64,000 nt of DNA, taken from assembly GCF_004339575.1 (NCBI RefSeq), contig NZ_SMFV01000001.1:111119-175118 (forward strand), given 5' to 3'. This stretch comes from Phorcysia thermohydrogeniphila. GTDB lineage: Bacteria; Aquificota; Aquificia; Desulfurobacteriales; Desulfurobacteriaceae. A model generated the notes under the pieces. That model made no database searches and was not told the origin of the DNA. It saw only the letters and a list, made by a program, of their open reading frames with translations. Both the position numbers and the translations under genes were made by a program. Every line of letters begins with the position of its first letter. Position 1 is the stretch's first letter. This document shows positions 1-8,739 of the stretch, piece by piece.

Positions 1-602
1 TCCGTTACGGAAAACATCTCCTCACTTTCTACTTTCCCTGCGATGGAAACTGTTATCCGTTCTGGGGTGTAAAGGCTTTCGTAAAAATTTCTTAAATCTT
101 CTGCCGTAAACTCTTTAACCGTTTCCTCAAATCCTAAGATGGGGAACCTGTAAGGGGCTTTCCTGTATAGCTTTTCCATGAACTTCTCTGCAAAGATTTC
201 CTGAGGGTTATCCTTGCTTCGGGCTATCTCTTCAAGGACTATGGGTTTTTCTTTTTGTAACATCTCTTCCGAAAGGAGAGGGTTAAGGACGAGTTCGGCG
301 ATAAGTTCAAGGGCACGCTTTCCGTGCTCGTAGGGAAGGTTGATGTAGTAGTAAGTGTAGTCGTAAGAAGTTGCTGCGTTTATCTCTCCTCCGAGGCTCT
401 CAACCTCCCTGTCAATTGCTCCGGCAGGTAAGTTTTTGCTTCCGTTAAACATCATGTGTTCTAAAAAGTGAGCGATTCCTCTTGTTCTATCTGTTTCGTA
501 AGAAGCTCCAGCCCTTATCCAGACGCTTACCGTTACGGAGTTTAGGTCTTCCCTTTCCCTTACAGAGACAGTTACTCCGTTTGAAAGCTTTACAACCTTC
601 AT
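1..602 (-). CDS. M16 family zinc protease, N-terminal part (runs off the window)
   Basis: The reading frame starts at 602 (ATG, with GGAGG a few bases upstream) and continues without stop past base 1, so only the first 200 residues are present. It shows the inverted zinc motif of M16 (pitrilysin/insulinase) peptidases, HFLEH at residues 45-49, preceded by RGIAH and followed by MMFNGS. The N-terminal strand pair (KLSNGVTVSVRE, VSVWIRAGASYE) is typical of short bacterial processing-peptidase-like proteases of about 400 residues. It probably degrades peptides or processes envelope proteins; the sub-group cannot be set from a fragment. It is divergent from the NtrC-type regulator at 628. Confidence 0.9.
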   Translation of the reverse strand, partial: MKVVKLSNGVTVSVREREDLNSVTVSVWIRAGASYETDRTRGIAHFLEHMMFNGSKNLPAGAIDREVESLGGEINAATSYDYTYYYINLPYEHGKRALELIAELVLNPLLSEEMLQKEKPIVLEEIARSKDNPQEIFAEKFMEKLYRKAPYRFPILGFEETVKEFTAEDLRNFYESLYTPERITVSIAGKVESEEMFSVT

Positions 603-627
603 TTTCAGCTTTCCTCCCGTTATATTA

Positions 628-1974
628 ATGGGAGCAGGAAAGTCTACCATTTTGGAGAAGCAAGTGGAGAAGTGTAGGGTTTTGGTGATAGAGGACGACG
701 ATGTCCAGAGGGAGCTCTTAAAGGAAATCCTACAGGATTCAGGCTTTAGGGTGTCTGTTGCTCCTACTGCTGAAAAGGGGCTTCAGTCCCTCTTAAAGGA
801 CTCCGTTGATGTTGTTGTGACGGACGTTAGACTTCCCGGAATGGACGGACTTTCTTTCCTTAGAAAGGTAAAACGGGATTATCCGGACGTTGAGGTAATA
901 GTCATAACCGCCTTTAGCAACGTTGAGGACGCTGTTAACGCAATAAAGGAGGGAGCTTTTCACTACGTTACGAAACCCTTTGACCCTCAGGTTCTCATAA
1001 ACCTGATAGACAAGGCCTGTCAGCTTGCAAGGTTAAAGAAGGTTCCGAAAAGGGACGGAGAAATAGTGTACGCTTCTAAAGAGATGGAGGATATCCTTAA
1101 AAAGGCCTCTCTTTTTGCAAGGGCGGAAGCTCCCGTTTTAATCTTAGGGGAAAGTGGTGTTGGCAAGGAGCTCATTGCAAGGTTCATCCACAGGGAAAGC
1201 GGCAGAAAAGGGAAGTTTGTTGCCGTTAACTGTGCCGCCATTCCGAGGGACCTTTTTGAAAGCGAACTCTTTGGGTATGAAAAAGGAGCTTTTACTGGAG
1301 CTCTCAAAGCTAAAAAAGGACTCTTTGAAGAGGCCGACGGCGGAACGCTCTTTTTGGATGAGATTGGAGAGCTCCCCTTAGAGCTCCAGCCAAAGCTTTT
1401 AAGGGTTCTTCAAGAGGGGAAAGTTAGGAGGGTCGGAGCTACCTTAGAAAGGGAGGTTGACGTTAAAATCGTTGCAGCGACGAACAGGGACTTGAGAGAG
1501 CTCGTTGAGAAGGGAGAGTTTAGAGAAGACCTCTACTACCGCTTAAACGTTTTGACTTTAAAGATTCCTCCTCTCAGGGAAAGACCCGAAGATATCTTAG
1601 AGCTTACAGGATTTTTCCTCAAAAAGTACTCGGATAAGTACGGAAAAAAGGTAGAGATAACCCCTGAGGCCCTTCAGAAGCTTCTTAGTTATTCCTTTCC
1701 CGGCAACGTCAGGGAGCTTGAGAACTTGCTCCACCGCTTAGTTATATTCTCTGAAGGGAAAATAACAGAAAGAGACTTAGAAGAGCTTTCAGAAAGTAAG
1801 CCGTGTAACGAGCTTGACTTTTCAAAGCCTCTTCCTGAGAAGGTTGCAGAGTTTGAAAAGAGGCTTATTGAAGAGGCCCTAAAGAGGACGAACTACGTTC
1901 AGACAAGGGCTGCAAAACTTCTTGGGATAGACGAGAAATCTCTAAGGTATAAGAGGAAGAAGTACGGGATATGA
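628..1974 (+). CDS. NtrC-family sigma-54 response regulator
   Basis: Three-domain activator. The receiver domain (about 17-130) has acidic residues EDDD at 22-25, phospho-acceptor Asp66 in TDVRLPG and Lys116 in KPF. The AAA+ domain has Walker A GESGVGKE (174-181), the sigma-54-contacting GAFTGA loop (220-225) and Walker B LFLDEIGE (241-248). A Fis-type HTH ends the protein (RAAKLLGIDEKSLRYKRKK). The start is uncertain: ATG628 lacks a ribosome-binding site, and GTG664 with GGAG upstream would give a more usual start just before the receiver domain. It overlaps the kinase gene by 4 bases (ATGA). A canonical sigma-54 promoter and two dyads lie just downstream of the pair, so those are the likely target. 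Confidence 0.95.
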   Translation: MGAGKSTILEKQVEKCRVLVIEDDDVQRELLKEILQDSGFRVSVAPTAEKGLQSLLKDSVDVVVTDVRLPGMDGLSFLRKVKRDYPDVEVIVITAFSNVEDAVNAIKEGAFHYVTKPFDPQVLINLIDKACQLARLKKVPKRDGEIVYASKEMEDILKKASLFARAEAPVLILGESGVGKELIARFIHRESGRKGKFVAVNCAAIPRDLFESELFGYEKGAFTGALKAKKGLFEEADGGTLFLDEIGELPLELQPKLLRVLQEGKVRRVGATLEREVDVKIVAATNRDLRELVEKGEFREDLYYRLNVLTLKIPPLRERPEDILELTGFFLKKYSDKYGKKVEITPEALQKLLSYSFPGNVRELENLLHRLVIFSEGKITERDLEELSESKPCNELDFSKPLPEKVAEFEKRLIEEALKRTNYVQTRAAKLLGIDEKSLRYKRKKYGI

Positions 1975-3089
1975 GGAAACTCTTTCTGCCGGCTTTGGTT
2001 CTTGGAGTTCTCTTTGTAGCGCTCGTTTCCAACCTATACTTCCTTCATAAGGAGCTCCAAGACTTCTACTTTGCAGTAATTGCTGAGGAGACCCGTAGGG
2101 TAGAGTCCATAATTGAGGGAACAGTTGCGGGAGGTGGTGACCCCGTTGAAGCTGTTAGTTCCTACATGGAGAGCTCTCCTTTCTTAGTTGGAGCTACTTT
2201 CAGCTTAGGAGGAAGGGAGATAATCATTCCCGGTTCTGCTGTTGGCGAGAACTACTATAGAAAAACCGTTAAAGTAGAGCCTTTTACATTTAACCTTTAC
2301 TTTGACTTTTCCTACTTAGAGGAGTTTAATAAGCACGTCTTCTACACATTCGTAGCCCTCCTATTTTTCAGTTTCTCCTTTACGGCAGTTACGGTGTGGC
2401 TCGTTAGAAAGTATTTTGAGGAGAAACTCCTCTATGAAAAGGAGAAGCAGGAGAAGGAAAGGCTTGAGAGTATCAATTTGGTGATTCACTCTCTCCTTCA
2501 CGAGGTAAAGAACAGGCTCAATACTTTAAACCTTCTCCTCCACAGGATAGAGCGTAACTGTGAGAACCCTTACGTTGAAAAACTGAAAAAAGAGGTGGAG
2601 GGGCTCGGAAGGTACTTGGAAGAAACTGCCGACCTTAGAAGGCCTATAGTCTTAGAGAAAGAGAAAGTGGATATTCGGGAACTTGTTGAGGGAACCGTGG
2701 CAAAGTTTTCCCACCTCTTGGGCGTGAAGGAAATAGAGACGAAAGTAAACATTGAGAGGGCACTCTTAGAAGTTGACCCTGAAAAGCTTTCCTCTGTTTT
2801 TGTAGACCTTATAAAAAACGCTATTGAGGCCTTAGAGGGTAAGGAAAAGAGAAAACTGAAGATAGAGGGAAAGAGAGAGGGGAACTTCTACGTTGTCTCT
2901 ATTATGGACAGTGGGGGGGAGCTCCCAGACACTGAAAAGATTTTCCTTCCCTACCGTTCAACTAAGAAGGGGGGATTTGGTTTAGGACTTTACAACGCCA
3001 AGCGAGTTGTTGAAGCCCACGGTGGGAAAATAGAGGCTTCTGTAGAAGGTGGCTGGACTGTCTTTAGGATAACTCTTCCTTTAGCTTGA
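1971..3089 (+). CDS. Membrane sensor histidine kinase
   Basis: Partner kinase of the upstream NtrC-type regulator, translationally coupled to it. There are two transmembrane segments (about 5-27 and 123-146) flanking a small periplasmic sensor region, then a HisKA-type helix with His177 in HEVKNRLN, and an HATPase_c domain with the N box DLIKNAIEAL, the G1 box DSGGELP and a G2-like GGFGLGLYNAKRV. The 372-residue length is short for the class; no PAS or HAMP domain is obvious. The signal sensed cannot be read from the sequence. Its neighbours (cytochrome b- and c-like proteins) would fit an envelope or redox cue, which is inference only. Confidence 0.93.
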   Translation: MRKLFLPALVLGVLFVALVSNLYFLHKELQDFYFAVIAEETRRVESIIEGTVAGGGDPVEAVSSYMESSPFLVGATFSLGGREIIIPGSAVGENYYRKTVKVEPFTFNLYFDFSYLEEFNKHVFYTFVALLFFSFSFTAVTVWLVRKYFEEKLLYEKEKQEKERLESINLVIHSLLHEVKNRLNTLNLLLHRIERNCENPYVEKLKKEVEGLGRYLEETADLRRPIVLEKEKVDIRELVEGTVAKFSHLLGVKEIETKVNIERALLEVDPEKLSSVFVDLIKNAIEALEGKEKRKLKIEGKREGNFYVVSIMDSGGELPDTEKIFLPYRSTKKGGFGLGLYNAKRVVEAHGGKIEASVEGGWTVFRITLPLA

Positions 3090-3091
3090 GA

Positions 3092-3143
3092 TTCGGAATT
3101 CTTTCCGAGAGATTCACTTAGGATTTCGGAAAAATTTCCGAAA
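3092..3143. promoter_or_regulatory. Two TCGGAA/TTCCGA dyads, candidate enhancer for the NtrC-type regulator
   Basis: Dyad 1 (3093-3108) has arms TCGGAA and TTCCGA. Dyad 2 (3124-3143) has perfect 9-base arms TTTCGGAAA and TTTCCGAAA separated by two bases. Their centres are about 33 bp apart, roughly three helical turns on one DNA face. They lie some 40-90 bp upstream of the sigma-54 promoter at 3182, where activator dimers of this family usually bind. The sites are seen directly; their assignment to the adjacent regulator is inference. Confidence 0.75.
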
Positions 3144-3181
3144 GTCTGTTTACCAGTCCTTGTCTTTGCTACTCCAAAACT

Positions 3182-3197
3182 TGGCACTCCTCTTGCT
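3182..3197 (+). promoter_or_regulatory. Sigma-54 (-24/-12) promoter
   Basis: TGGCAC, five bases, then TTGCT: a full match to the conserved core of RpoN promoters. Transcription would start near 3209 and run into the gene at 3254, whose ATG has a GGGAGG ribosome-binding site. A second box, TATAAT at 3227-3232, could be a sigma-70 -10 element but has no convincing -35 partner. Confidence 0.88.
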
Positions 3198-3253
3198 TGT
3201 TTACTTAACAGGTCACCCGGAGAGGATATAATCCTTGAGAGGGAGGTAAGAAA

Positions 3254-3589
3254 ATGGTTTCCAATGTAACTACTACTGATACGACGTACGTCCAGTATCA
3301 GCTCCTCCAGCAGATGTTCCAGTACAGGCGTCATTATGGCCAGCATAAGGGAATGGGACTTGTGATGCAGTTCTTGACTCCAGAGCAGAGGCAGGAAGTT
3401 TCCTCCCTCCTTCAGGATTTAACCGAGGAGCAGAGGATAGAGGTAAAGGAGCAGATACTTCAACTTGACTTGGCCTCCATGACTTCCGACCAGCTCTTTG
3501 AGTCCATCGTGAACATTATCTCCTCTGTAAGTGGCGCTACCTCAGTTTCGGACTCTGGCTCTACAGTCGGGGTGGATGTTTACGCTTAA
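3254..3589 (+). CDS. Small protein of unknown function, first gene after the sigma-54 promoter
   Basis: 111 residues, no signal peptide or membrane segment. The N-terminus is rich in Thr, Gln and aromatics (TTYVQYQLLQQMFQYRRH). The middle is helical and charged (TPEQRQEVSSLLQDLTEEQ), repeating a TPEQR/TEEQR pattern, and the tail is Ser/Thr/Gly-rich. I do not recognise a family. Its place immediately behind the sigma-54 promoter suggests it is the most strongly regulated product of this locus. Confidence 0.8.
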   Translation: MVSNVTTTDTTYVQYQLLQQMFQYRRHYGQHKGMGLVMQFLTPEQRQEVSSLLQDLTEEQRIEVKEQILQLDLASMTSDQLFESIVNIISSVSGATSVSDSGSTVGVDVYA

Positions 3590-3646
3590 AGAAGGGTCTC
3601 TCCGGGTGGCCCTCTGAACCTAAAAACCTTCTTAAGGGAGTTAGCC

Positions 3647-4981
3647 ATGGTAAAGAAAGCCTTAGTACTTCTGTCAGCAGTAGTTCTCTGTTTTCCTTTT
3701 GAGCTTAATGCAAAAATGCCAGTTAAGACTTATGGGGAGTACTACGTTCAGAACCTTCCAAAGCAGAAGTTAAACAAGTCAGAGATTTCCGACCTCCTCT
3801 ACATGAGGGAGGAGGAAAAGCTTGCAAGGGACGTTTACCTGACCCTTTCAAAGGTTTATCCCCTTCCTGTTTTCAGGAATATTTCAAGGTCTGAAGAGCA
3901 ACACATGAAGATGGTGAAGGTTCTCCTTGATAAGTACGGAATCCCAGACCCGGTTGCAGAAACTGGTAACAGGGTTGGAGTTTTTAAGAATAAGAAACTA
4001 CAGGAGCTCTACAACAAGCTCGTTGAGCAGGGGAGGAGCTCTCTCATTGCTGCTTTAAAGGTGGGAGCTACAATTGAAGACCTTGACATCAAAGACCTTG
4101 AAGAGGCTATCTCTAAGACGGACAACGAGGACGTAGAGGTTGTCTACCAGAACTTGATGAAAGGTTCAAGAAACCATATGAGGGCCTTTGTAAGACTCCT
4201 TAGACGTTTCGGTAGCGACTACACACCTCAGTACATCTCAACTGAGGAGTTTCAGAGAATCCTCTCAGTTAAGCACGAGGCCGGATTTTACGGCTCTTCC
4301 GGTAAACCTTACGTTGCCGACTTTACAGAGGTAGTTGAAGGAAAGGTTCTAAAAGTGGAGAAAGTTCCCGGTTTTGGAAGGCGTAAGGTAATGTGGTGGA
4401 CCGTGGATGTAAAGACGGGAAACGGAACCGTTAAAGTATGGCTCGTTCCTGTCTGGAGGTATCCATCAATCAACTTAAGGCCCGGCGATGAGGTGAAGGT
4501 TACCGGCTTTGTTCCACCTTACTGGCAGATAAGTGGGATAGAGGGAATGATGGCCTGTCTTGTAGAAAATAAAAGTGCTGGAGCTCTCATAGACTTTACC
4601 TTTAAACCTCCTTGTAGAGGAATTAACGTTAAAGGAACAGCTGTTGCCCAGAAGAACAAGACTTTGGCCTCCTCTGGAAACAGAAGGAGCTGGACTCTAA
4701 CCGGAAAAGTCGTATCCATCTCTCAACAGCCGGGTGTCGGAAGGAAGAACGTAACTTGGTGGGTTGCAGATCTTGAGACCCCTCAGGGGAACGTAAAGGT
4801 TTACCTTGCCCCTACCTTTAGGTTTCCAAGTATTGACGTTTCTCCGGGAGATTCCCTTCAGCTAATGGTCTTTACGCCTCCTCGCTGGAGGGTTCTAAAT
4901 GTGCAGAATACCTATATGGCCTGTTACTTTAAGAATCTGAGCAAGGGTTCTGAGTACAGAATAAGGAGACGTTGTCCGTAG
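3647..4981 (+). CDS. Secreted DUF2202 ferritin-like protein with duplicated C-terminal beta domain
   Basis: An N-terminal signal peptide is followed by a DUF2202 domain (about 45-190) with the family's ferritin-like acidic/His motifs: REEEKLARDVY, SEEQHMKMV and SRNHMRAFVR. Two similar segments then follow (about 225-310 and 350-435), each containing GRKxVxWW, a Pro-Ser-Ile-(N/D) turn, PGD and PP(Y/R)W before a Met-Ala-Cys end, so the domain is duplicated. These look like OB-type beta barrels. The role is unknown; exported DUF2202 proteins may bind metal. It lies 13 bp before the cytochrome b-like gene, so it is probably in the same transcript. Confidence 0.8.
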   Translation: MVKKALVLLSAVVLCFPFELNAKMPVKTYGEYYVQNLPKQKLNKSEISDLLYMREEEKLARDVYLTLSKVYPLPVFRNISRSEEQHMKMVKVLLDKYGIPDPVAETGNRVGVFKNKKLQELYNKLVEQGRSSLIAALKVGATIEDLDIKDLEEAISKTDNEDVEVVYQNLMKGSRNHMRAFVRLLRRFGSDYTPQYISTEEFQRILSVKHEAGFYGSSGKPYVADFTEVVEGKVLKVEKVPGFGRRKVMWWTVDVKTGNGTVKVWLVPVWRYPSINLRPGDEVKVTGFVPPYWQISGIEGMMACLVENKSAGALIDFTFKPPCRGINVKGTAVAQKNKTLASSGNRRSWTLTGKVVSISQQPGVGRKNVTWWVADLETPQGNVKVYLAPTFRFPSIDVSPGDSLQLMVFTPPRWRVLNVQNTYMACYFKNLSKGSEYRIRRRCP

Positions 4982-4994
4982 TGGGAGGTGGGAG

Positions 4995-5810
4995 ATGAGA
5001 AGATTTGTGAGCCTTTTCCTGTTCTTTACTCTAATAGCTATGGTTGTTAGTGGTGTCGTTCTCTACATCATGCCCCACGGAAGGGTAGCTTACTGGACGG
5101 GCTGGAGGTTCTTAGGACTTGATAAGGACCAGTGGGACAACCTCCATACCGTCTTCGGTTTCCTCATGGTTTTCTTTGGTATCTGGCACGTCGTTCTAAA
5201 CTGGAGCAGTATCGTGAGCTACATTAAGGGGAAGGCAGGAGCTCTCCTCTCCAAAGAGTTTCTTCTTTCCTCTGTAGTTGCTCTTGTTGTAGCTGTGGGC
5301 ACTATCTTGAACCTTCCTCCCTTCAGCTTTGTTTCTGAGTTTGGAGAACAGATTAAGAACATGTGGGAAAAGCCGAAGGTAATGCCTCCTGCTCCCCACA
5401 CGGAGGTCTTCCCCCTTAAGAAGGTAGCAGGGCTTGTTGGAATTTCTCCTGAAAAAGCCCTCAAAGTTCTAAAAGATAGGGGCATAAAGGTTAGTTCCTT
5501 AGACGAGAGGCTAAAGGACATTGCCCTTAAGAACGACACCACACCTGCCCATATTTACGAGATTCTCCTCTCTGCCTCACCAAAGAAGGAGAAGACCTCC
5601 TTTAAATTCCAGCCCGGTTCCGGTATGGGTAGGATGACTCTAAGGGAAGTGTGTCAGGAGCTTGGAATTCCTGTTAAGGAGTGTGTTAAGAAGCTTAAAA
5701 GTCACGGAATAGAGGCGACTCCTGATAAAACACTGAGGGAGATAGCCTTTAGCCAAGGAAGGTATCCTTACGAGATTGTTGAAATTTTACAGGGAGGAAA
5801 GGATGAGTAG
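4995..5810 (+). CDS. DUF4405 cytochrome b-like membrane protein with two C-terminal helical repeats
   Basis: The N-terminal half has three membrane helices (about 4-24, 52-73, 88-110) with histidines in MPHGR, LHTVFG and IWHVVLNW that could bind haem, as expected of DUF4405. The C-terminal half carries two copies of a roughly 55-residue soluble repeat (about 135-190 and 212-268). Each follows the scheme V..x.GI....A.K.LK..GI....(x)L.(D/E)IA......P..I.EIL. It is 13 bp downstream of the DUF2202 gene and overlaps the PqqD-like gene by 8 bases. It may pass electrons to or from the cytochrome c encoded at 7075 (inference). Confidence 0.78.
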   Translation: MRRFVSLFLFFTLIAMVVSGVVLYIMPHGRVAYWTGWRFLGLDKDQWDNLHTVFGFLMVFFGIWHVVLNWSSIVSYIKGKAGALLSKEFLLSSVVALVVAVGTILNLPPFSFVSEFGEQIKNMWEKPKVMPPAPHTEVFPLKKVAGLVGISPEKALKVLKDRGIKVSSLDERLKDIALKNDTTPAHIYEILLSASPKKEKTSFKFQPGSGMGRMTLREVCQELGIPVKECVKKLKSHGIEATPDKTLREIAFSQGRYPYEIVEILQGGKDE

Positions 5811-6054
5811 GCTTAACAGGCTCGCCATTAACGATGAGGGTTTCATCTTTGACCCTGAAACGGGGAACAGCTTTACGGTAAACGGGACTGGGCTCTTCAT
5901 AATAAAGCTCCTCAAGGAGGGAAAGGGAGAGGAAGAAATACTCTCTGCCCTCATGGAGGAGTACGACGTTTCGGAAGATGAGGCAAGGAGGGACTTACTT
6001 GACTTCATTGAACAGCTGAGGGTTTTGGGGATACTGGAGGGTAAGGATGTATAA
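5803..6054 (+). CDS. PqqD-like (RRE-fold) small protein
   Basis: 83 residues, starting at ATG5803 with GGAGG upstream and overlapping the end of the cytochrome gene. The pattern FDPETGNSFTVNGTG, then LLKEGKGEEEILSALMEEYDVSEDEARRDLLDFI, is that of PqqD/HPr-rel-A-type proteins, which adopt the peptide-recognition (RRE) fold used in RiPP pathways. It overlaps the ATP-grasp gene by 8 bases. No precursor-peptide gene is obvious, so the substrate it presents is open. Confidence 0.8.
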   Translation: MSRLNRLAINDEGFIFDPETGNSFTVNGTGLFIIKLLKEGKGEEEILSALMEEYDVSEDEARRDLLDFIEQLRVLGILEGKDV

Positions 6055-7078
6055 GGTTGCTGTCTCTGGAATTAACGCCGTTGATAACCCGGGGCCCGGT
6101 ATTGGAATAGCCAAGGGGTTAAAGGAGAGTGGACTTGACGTTACCGTCTACGGCCTTGCCTACGATGCCATGGAGCCCGGTATATATATGAAGTGGTTAA
6201 TCTCTAAGAGTTTCCTGATGCCCTACCCTTCTGTCGGTGAAGAGCCTTTCTTAGAGAGGCTTTTCTACATAAAGGTAACCTACGGCCTTGACGCTGTTAT
6301 CCCTGCCCTTGACGCAGAGCTCCCCCTCTTCATAAAGGCACAGGAAACCTTAAAGAACTCCGGAATAAGCACTTTCCTCCCGACTGAGGAGCAGTTTAAG
6401 CTAAGGGGTAAAGACAAGCTTCCTGAAATTGCCGAAAGGATAGGCGTGAAAGTCCCGAAAACAAAGGTGGTTACTTCCTACGAAGAGCTAACGGGAGCTC
6501 TCTCTGAAATTGGCTATCCCGTAATGGTGAAGGGAATCTTCTACAAGGCTTACAAGGCTTTTAACTTTTCTCAGGCTGTTTCCTACTTTAACTCAATAGT
6601 TTCTGAGTGGGGTTACCCCGTTATTGTCCAGCAAGTGGTTTCTGGTGAGGAGATGAACGTTGTTGGGGTCGGAGACGGTGAGGGAGGGCACTTTGGCCTT
6701 GTGGGCATAAAGAAGCTCTGGATAACGAGCCTCGGGAAAATCTGGACGGGAGTTACCGTTAAAAACGAGAAGCTCCTTTCTGCTACAGAAAGGTTCATAT
6801 CTGAGTTTAAGTGGAGAGGCGCTTTTGAGTTTGAGTGCATAGTGAACGACGAAACCATCTACCTGATAGAGATAAATCCTCGCTTTCCGGCGTGGGTCTA
6901 CTTTGCTACCGGTGTTGGAGTTAACCTCCCCGGAAGACTTTTAAAGGCAGCTCTTGGAATAGAGCCAGAGAGGGACTGGGATTACGAGGCCGGAAAGCTT
7001 TACGTGAGGTTTACGGACGACTTTGTAACCGACATGGTAGAGTTCCAGAAAATTGTAACGAGGGGGGAAAGCCAATGA
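6047..7078 (+). CDS. ATP-grasp ligase-like protein
   Basis: 343 residues. A pre-ATP-grasp Rossmann part (GINAVDNPGPGIGIAKGL, then DAVIPALDAELPLF) is followed by the ATP-grasp fold: RGKDKLPEIAERIGVKVP, YPVMVKG, VIVQQVVSGEEMNVV and the Mg-binding EFECIV...YLIEINPRFPAW. Such enzymes use ATP to activate a carboxylate and join it to an amine or thiol. The neighbours (PqqD-like protein before, PLP decarboxylase two genes later) suggest a small pathway for an amino-acid-derived compound or peptide. It overlaps the next gene by 4 bases. Confidence 0.88.
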   Translation: MYKVAVSGINAVDNPGPGIGIAKGLKESGLDVTVYGLAYDAMEPGIYMKWLISKSFLMPYPSVGEEPFLERLFYIKVTYGLDAVIPALDAELPLFIKAQETLKNSGISTFLPTEEQFKLRGKDKLPEIAERIGVKVPKTKVVTSYEELTGALSEIGYPVMVKGIFYKAYKAFNFSQAVSYFNSIVSEWGYPVIVQQVVSGEEMNVVGVGDGEGGHFGLVGIKKLWITSLGKIWTGVTVKNEKLLSATERFISEFKWRGAFEFECIVNDETIYLIEINPRFPAWVYFATGVGVNLPGRLLKAALGIEPERDWDYEAGKLYVRFTDDFVTDMVEFQKIVTRGESQ

Positions 7079-7365
7079 GGACTGTGGTTGCACTTGTTTT
7101 TGCCCTTATTCTCGGAGCTCCAGCCTACGCTGGCCTCTGGGAAACAAAGTGCGCTTCGTGCCACAACGGAACGGTAGCTCCTTCTAAAAAGTCCCTTCTT
7201 GAAAAGTACAAGACCCCAGATGCCTTTATGTCTGCCGTTAGGAAAGCCGTATTAAGTGGGAAAATGCCCCATGGACTGGGGTACCGTTTTGTGGCTAAGG
7301 AGCTCTACGGCCGTTTCCCCACTTTACAGTGCAGGCAACGCTGTAAAAACTGCGGTAGGTTTTAA
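7075..7365 (+). CDS. Small periplasmic c-type cytochrome
   Basis: 96 residues with a signal peptide (cleavage probably after AYA) and one haem-attachment motif CASCH, followed by a Met-containing segment (GKMPHGLGYRF) that could give the axial ligand. The C-terminus has three extra cysteines (LQCRQRCKNCGRF), unusual for a class I cytochrome and possibly metal-binding or disulfide-forming. It is coupled by ATGA overlap to the ATP-grasp gene, so it belongs to the same operon. Confidence 0.85.
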   Translation: MRTVVALVFALILGAPAYAGLWETKCASCHNGTVAPSKKSLLEKYKTPDAFMSAVRKAVLSGKMPHGLGYRFVAKELYGRFPTLQCRQRCKNCGRF

Positions 7366-7377
7366 ATGGAGGGTAAC

Positions 7378-8739
7378 ATGAAAAAGCGTTACGAGAAACC
7401 TGTAATTTTCAAGCTTAAGACAGGGTTAATGAACAAGTTTGGAAAATCTACTCTGCCTTACGGTAGAAGAGTTAGGAGGGAGATAGACGGAGTACCGATA
7501 GAGGAGCTCGTTAAGGAGTTTGGTTCTCCCCTTTTCGTCTTCTCTGAGAAAAGACTTCGCCAAAAGTTTAGGGAGGTAAAGAACGCCTTTACCTTGAGGT
7601 ACCCAAACGTTGAGTTTAGCTGGTCCTACAAAACCAACTACCTTGACGCTATTTGCGCCATTTTGCATTCAGAAGGCGAAACGGCAGAGGTCGTTTCTGA
7701 GTTTGAGTACGAAAAGGCAAGGAGGCTGGGCGTTCCGGGAGAGAAAATCATCTACAACGGCCCTTACAAGCCGATAGACTCTTTGAGAACTGCAGTTAAA
7801 GAAGGTGCAAGGATAAACATTGACCACTTTGAGGAGATTTCAGACCTTGAAAAGGTGGCTGACGAGCTGGGAGTCAAGGTTAAAGCCGGTATAAGGCTCA
7901 ACATGGATACTGGCATATACCCCCAATGGAGCAGGTTCGGCTTTAACCTTGAGAACGGTCAAGCCCTGGATGCTGTAAAGAGGATTGCTGCTGGCGGCAA
8001 AATAGAGCTTGTTGGCCTTCACTGTCACATTGGAACCTTTATCTTGGAACCAAGCGCCTACGAGAAAGAAGTAAAGAAGATGGTTGAGTTTGCCTACAGG
8101 GTTGAGGATGAGTTTGGATTTAAGATTGAGTACATTGACATCGGTGGAGGTTTTCCATCAAGAAACCGTTTAAGGGGTGTTTACCTTCCGCCTGAGCTGG
8201 CCGTTCCCACGATAGATGAATTTGCAGAAAGAATTGCAAGCGCTCTCCTTTCAAGCCTTCGTCCCGGCGACTACCCAAAACTCATTTTGGAAAGTGGTAG
8301 AGCAATCGTTGACGAGGCTGGTTTTCTAATAACTACCGTCCACGCTTCTAAACGCATGCCAGACGGCAGGAAGGCCTACGTACTTGATGCCGGCGTTAAC
8401 GTCCTCTTCACGGCCTTCTGGTACCACTTTAAGATTGAAGTTGACAAGGAGGTTGCTGGTCCTTTAGAGCCCTGCATTCTTTACGGGCCACTCTGTATGA
8501 ACATAGACGTTGTTGACGATACTGTTTACCTTCCTCCCCTACCAAGGGGAACTCGCCTCATTCTTTCCCCGGTTGGAGCCTACAACGTTACCCAGTGGAT
8601 GCAGTTTATCCGCTATAGACCTGCTGTAGTACTGATTGGTGAGAAGGGAGAGGTTGAGCTAATCCGTGAAAGGGAAGACTTATCTGACATCGTGGGGAGG
8701 GAGAGACTACCTGAGAGGTTAAGGCTCTCATGGGAGTGA
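7378..8739 (+). CDS. PLP-dependent decarboxylase (DAP/Orn/Lys decarboxylase fold III)
   Basis: 453 residues from ATG7378, which has GGAGGG five bases upstream. Fold-type III decarboxylase landmarks are all present: PLP-lysine in SYKTNYL, HCHIG, the phosphate-binding GGGFPSR, ESGRAIV, and GPLCMNID with the active-site cysteine. An N-terminal extension (KPVIFKLKTGLMNKFGKS) precedes the usual start of the barrel. It is related to LysA but sits in the sigma-54 locus rather than a lysine operon, so a different amino-acid substrate, perhaps joined by the ATP-grasp enzyme, is likely. It overlaps the next gene by 10 bases. Confidence 0.88.
   Translation: MKKRYEKPVIFKLKTGLMNKFGKSTLPYGRRVRREIDGVPIEELVKEFGSPLFVFSEKRLRQKFREVKNAFTLRYPNVEFSWSYKTNYLDAICAILHSEGETAEVVSEFEYEKARRLGVPGEKIIYNGPYKPIDSLRTAVKEGARINIDHFEEISDLEKVADELGVKVKAGIRLNMDTGIYPQWSRFGFNLENGQALDAVKRIAAGGKIELVGLHCHIGTFILEPSAYEKEVKKMVEFAYRVEDEFGFKIEYIDIGGGFPSRNRLRGVYLPPELAVPTIDEFAERIASALLSSLRPGDYPKLILESGRAIVDEAGFLITTVHASKRMPDGRKAYVLDAGVNVLFTAFWYHFKIEVDKEVAGPLEPCILYGPLCMNIDVVDDTVYLPPLPRGTRLILSPVGAYNVTQWMQFIRYRPAVVLIGEKGEVELIREREDLSDIVGRERLPERLRLSWE

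Noticed and set aside
3227..3232. TATAAT as main promoter of the gene at 3254
   Set aside because: No -35 hexamer at the proper distance, while a full sigma-54 core lies just upstream.
5803..8739. RiPP gene cluster with a precursor peptide
   Set aside because: A PqqD-like protein and an ATP-grasp enzyme are present, but no short precursor gene or known maturase could be read in the gaps.
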